Shown here piece by piece: positions 14,930 through 15,408 of a stretch of DNA of 15,408 nt. Numbering within the stretch: position 1 is the first letter of the stretch; the number at the start of each line of letters is the position of its first letter. Source of the stretch: Bacteroidales bacterium UBA1199 (lineage in GTDB: Bacteria > Bacteroidota > Bacteroidia > Bacteroidales > UBA932); NCBI GenBank assembly GCA_002309795.1, contig DBXZ01000016.1:530-15937 (forward strand), given 5' to 3'. A model generated the notes under the pieces. That model saw nothing but the letters and a program-made list of their open reading frames with translations. It made no database searches and was not told the DNA's origin. A program made the position numbers and the translations under genes.

Positions 14930-15086
14930 ATCTCTAGGATAGGGACGGCCGCCGCGGCGCGCATAGCCGCTGCTGGTGCCTGGGGTGGAGGCCGAGTCGC
15001 AGGCGCGCATTACGGGGCATGGCTGCTCCTGGGAGCAAGGGAAAAGGTTTTGGTAGTTAGGGCTTGTCTGATAACCAGGGGGCACC

Positions 15087-15114
15087 ACTGCCGCGCATTA
15101 TTAGGCGCGGCAGT
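15087..15114. repeat. 10-bp perfect GC-rich hairpin
   Basis: ACTGCCGCGC at 15087-15096 and GCGCGGCAGT at 15105-15114 with loop ATTATTAG. Its right end, CAGT, is followed 7 nt later by the 14-mer at 15122-15135, an arrangement seen again at 15361-15400. Confidence 0.6.
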
Positions 15115-15121
15115 TGCCGGA

Positions 15122-15400
15122 GGCAGCGGGCATCTGAGACACCTCCTTGATATGAATCCCAGTACTGGACCAGGTCCACTTTCAGCTGGCGGACCAGGTC
15201 CAGCACCCCTGGCCCAGAGGCTATTCTGGCCGAGAGTCGGTGTACCAGGTACACCCCTTCAAAGTGGACCAGGTCCACCTAGCTGTGTGCAGGGCTGGAT
15301 GCAACTGGTTTGTTGTGGAAGATGCTGCCAATGATCCGGAGCGGAGTGACGCAGGGGGTTTGGGGGGACCGCCCCCCAGTCATAGCGGCAGCGGGTATCT
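15122..15400 (+). repeat. Two copies of a 14-mer GGCAGCGGGYATCT, each behind a hairpin
   Basis: Copies are at 15122-15135 (GGCAGCGGGCATCT) and 15387-15400 (GGCAGCGGGTATCT), 13 of 14 bases identical and 265 bp apart. Each follows a hairpin whose right side ends in CAGT (15087-15114 and 15361-15380), with 7- and 6-nt gaps. The flanking sequence is otherwise diverged. Confidence 0.45.
15159..15278. repeat. Cluster of four ACCAGGT-centred palindromes
   Basis: Four odd-length perfect palindromes share the core ACCAGGT with a central A on the plus strand: 15166-15178, 15191-15201, 15239-15255 and 15264-15278. Centres are at 15172, 15196, 15247 and 15271, so two pairs at exactly 24 bp are separated by 51 bp. 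The third copy has GTACC/GGTAC instead of GGACC/GGTCC, a change on both arms that keeps the symmetry. A further 10-bp palindrome CCAGTACTGG (15159-15168) abuts the first. Confidence 0.75.
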
Positions 15401-15408
15401 CCCACAAA

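Larger units (their letters stand above)
14790..15408. other. Gene-free terminal region, rich in inverted repeats
   Basis: I see no convincing gene in these 619 bases. The readable frames are low-complexity Gly/Pro/Ala or Arg-rich strings without family motifs or promoters. The region instead holds several dyads: 14884-14929, 15087-15114, 15159-15278 (palindrome cluster) and 15361-15378, plus a repeated 14-mer. It could be an interspersed repeat or the edge of a larger element cut off at the right end of the window. Confidence 0.6.

Noticed and set aside
15057..15278. 73-codon minus-strand frame with [VL][DY]LV repeats
   Set aside because: It starts at a GTG directly after a stop codon, has no promoter, and the repeats are explained by DNA palindromes. 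Kept only as an alternative in the palindrome finding.
15159..15278. CRISPR array
   Set aside because: The repeated units are 11-17 bp palindromes at spacings of 24, 51 and 24 bp, not 25-40 bp repeats with unique spacers, and no cas genes are present.
14876..15334. 152-codon plus-strand frame in the terminal region
   Set aside because: Ala/Gly/Pro-rich string without a family match, whose 'GPGP' segments are only the translation of the palindromes. No promoter element.

Overview
This window comes from a GC-rich member of the Bacteroidota, most likely order Bacteroidales. Four things point there. The -7 promoter element TAnnTTTG occurs upstream of nine transcription units. The protein families are typical of the group: a BlaI/M56 pair, a PrdX-like deacylase, DUF4298, an OprO/P-like porin, and PL9, PL10-CE8 and GH95 enzymes. 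Start codons lack strong Shine-Dalgarno sequences. The lipoproteins and signal peptides look Bacteroidetes-like. The set of pectin and fucoside/galactoside enzymes suggests a gut or rumen plant-glycan degrader. The genus cannot be fixed from the sequence alone.

Layout, left to right. (1) 1-547, minus strand: a truncated BlaR1/MecR1-like M56 membrane peptidase gene, preceded by and overlapping a BlaI/MecI-type repressor gene whose promoter carries dyads. (2) 620-3480, minus: a translationally coupled pair, a GT2 polyprenyl-phosphate sugar transferase gene followed by tex. (3) 3542-4864, plus: a secreted PL9 pectate-lyase-like beta-helix enzyme, divergent from the GT2 gene. (4) 4959-5861, minus: an EamA/DMT transporter. 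(5) 5934-6021, plus: tRNA-Ser(GGA), then a series of strong hairpins up to 6174. (6) 6250-7773, plus: beta-carbonic anhydrase, a nuclease-like hypothetical protein and a DUF4298 protein. (7) 7778-8311, minus: a PrdX/YbaK-like deacylase. (8) 8384-11377, plus: a rhodanese-thioredoxin lipoprotein, then a PL10-CE8 pectate lyase/pectin methylesterase fusion. (9) 11391-12392, minus: an outer-membrane porin-like barrel. (10) 12468-14789, plus: a GH95 lipoprotein. (11) 14790-15408: about 620 bases with no convincing gene, but rich in inverted repeats. It includes four odd palindromes with the core ACCAGGT, paired at 24-bp spacing.

How the genes fit together. PL9, PL10-CE8 and GH95 form a loose pectin-related exoenzyme group: demethylation, endo-cleavage, and removal of fucose or L-galactose. 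The porin-like barrel and the EamA transporter could handle small products, but this is guilt by neighbourhood only. No SusC/SusD pair or PUL regulator is present. Tex, tRNA-Ser, carbonic anhydrase and the PrdX-like protein are housekeeping-type genes.

The most unusual signals are non-coding: the palindrome cluster at 15159-15278, the 56-nt near-perfect inverted repeat behind tRNA-Ser, and three genes whose ATG lies only 5-6 nt past the -7 box, which implies nearly leaderless mRNAs. No complete novel system can be proven from this sequence alone.
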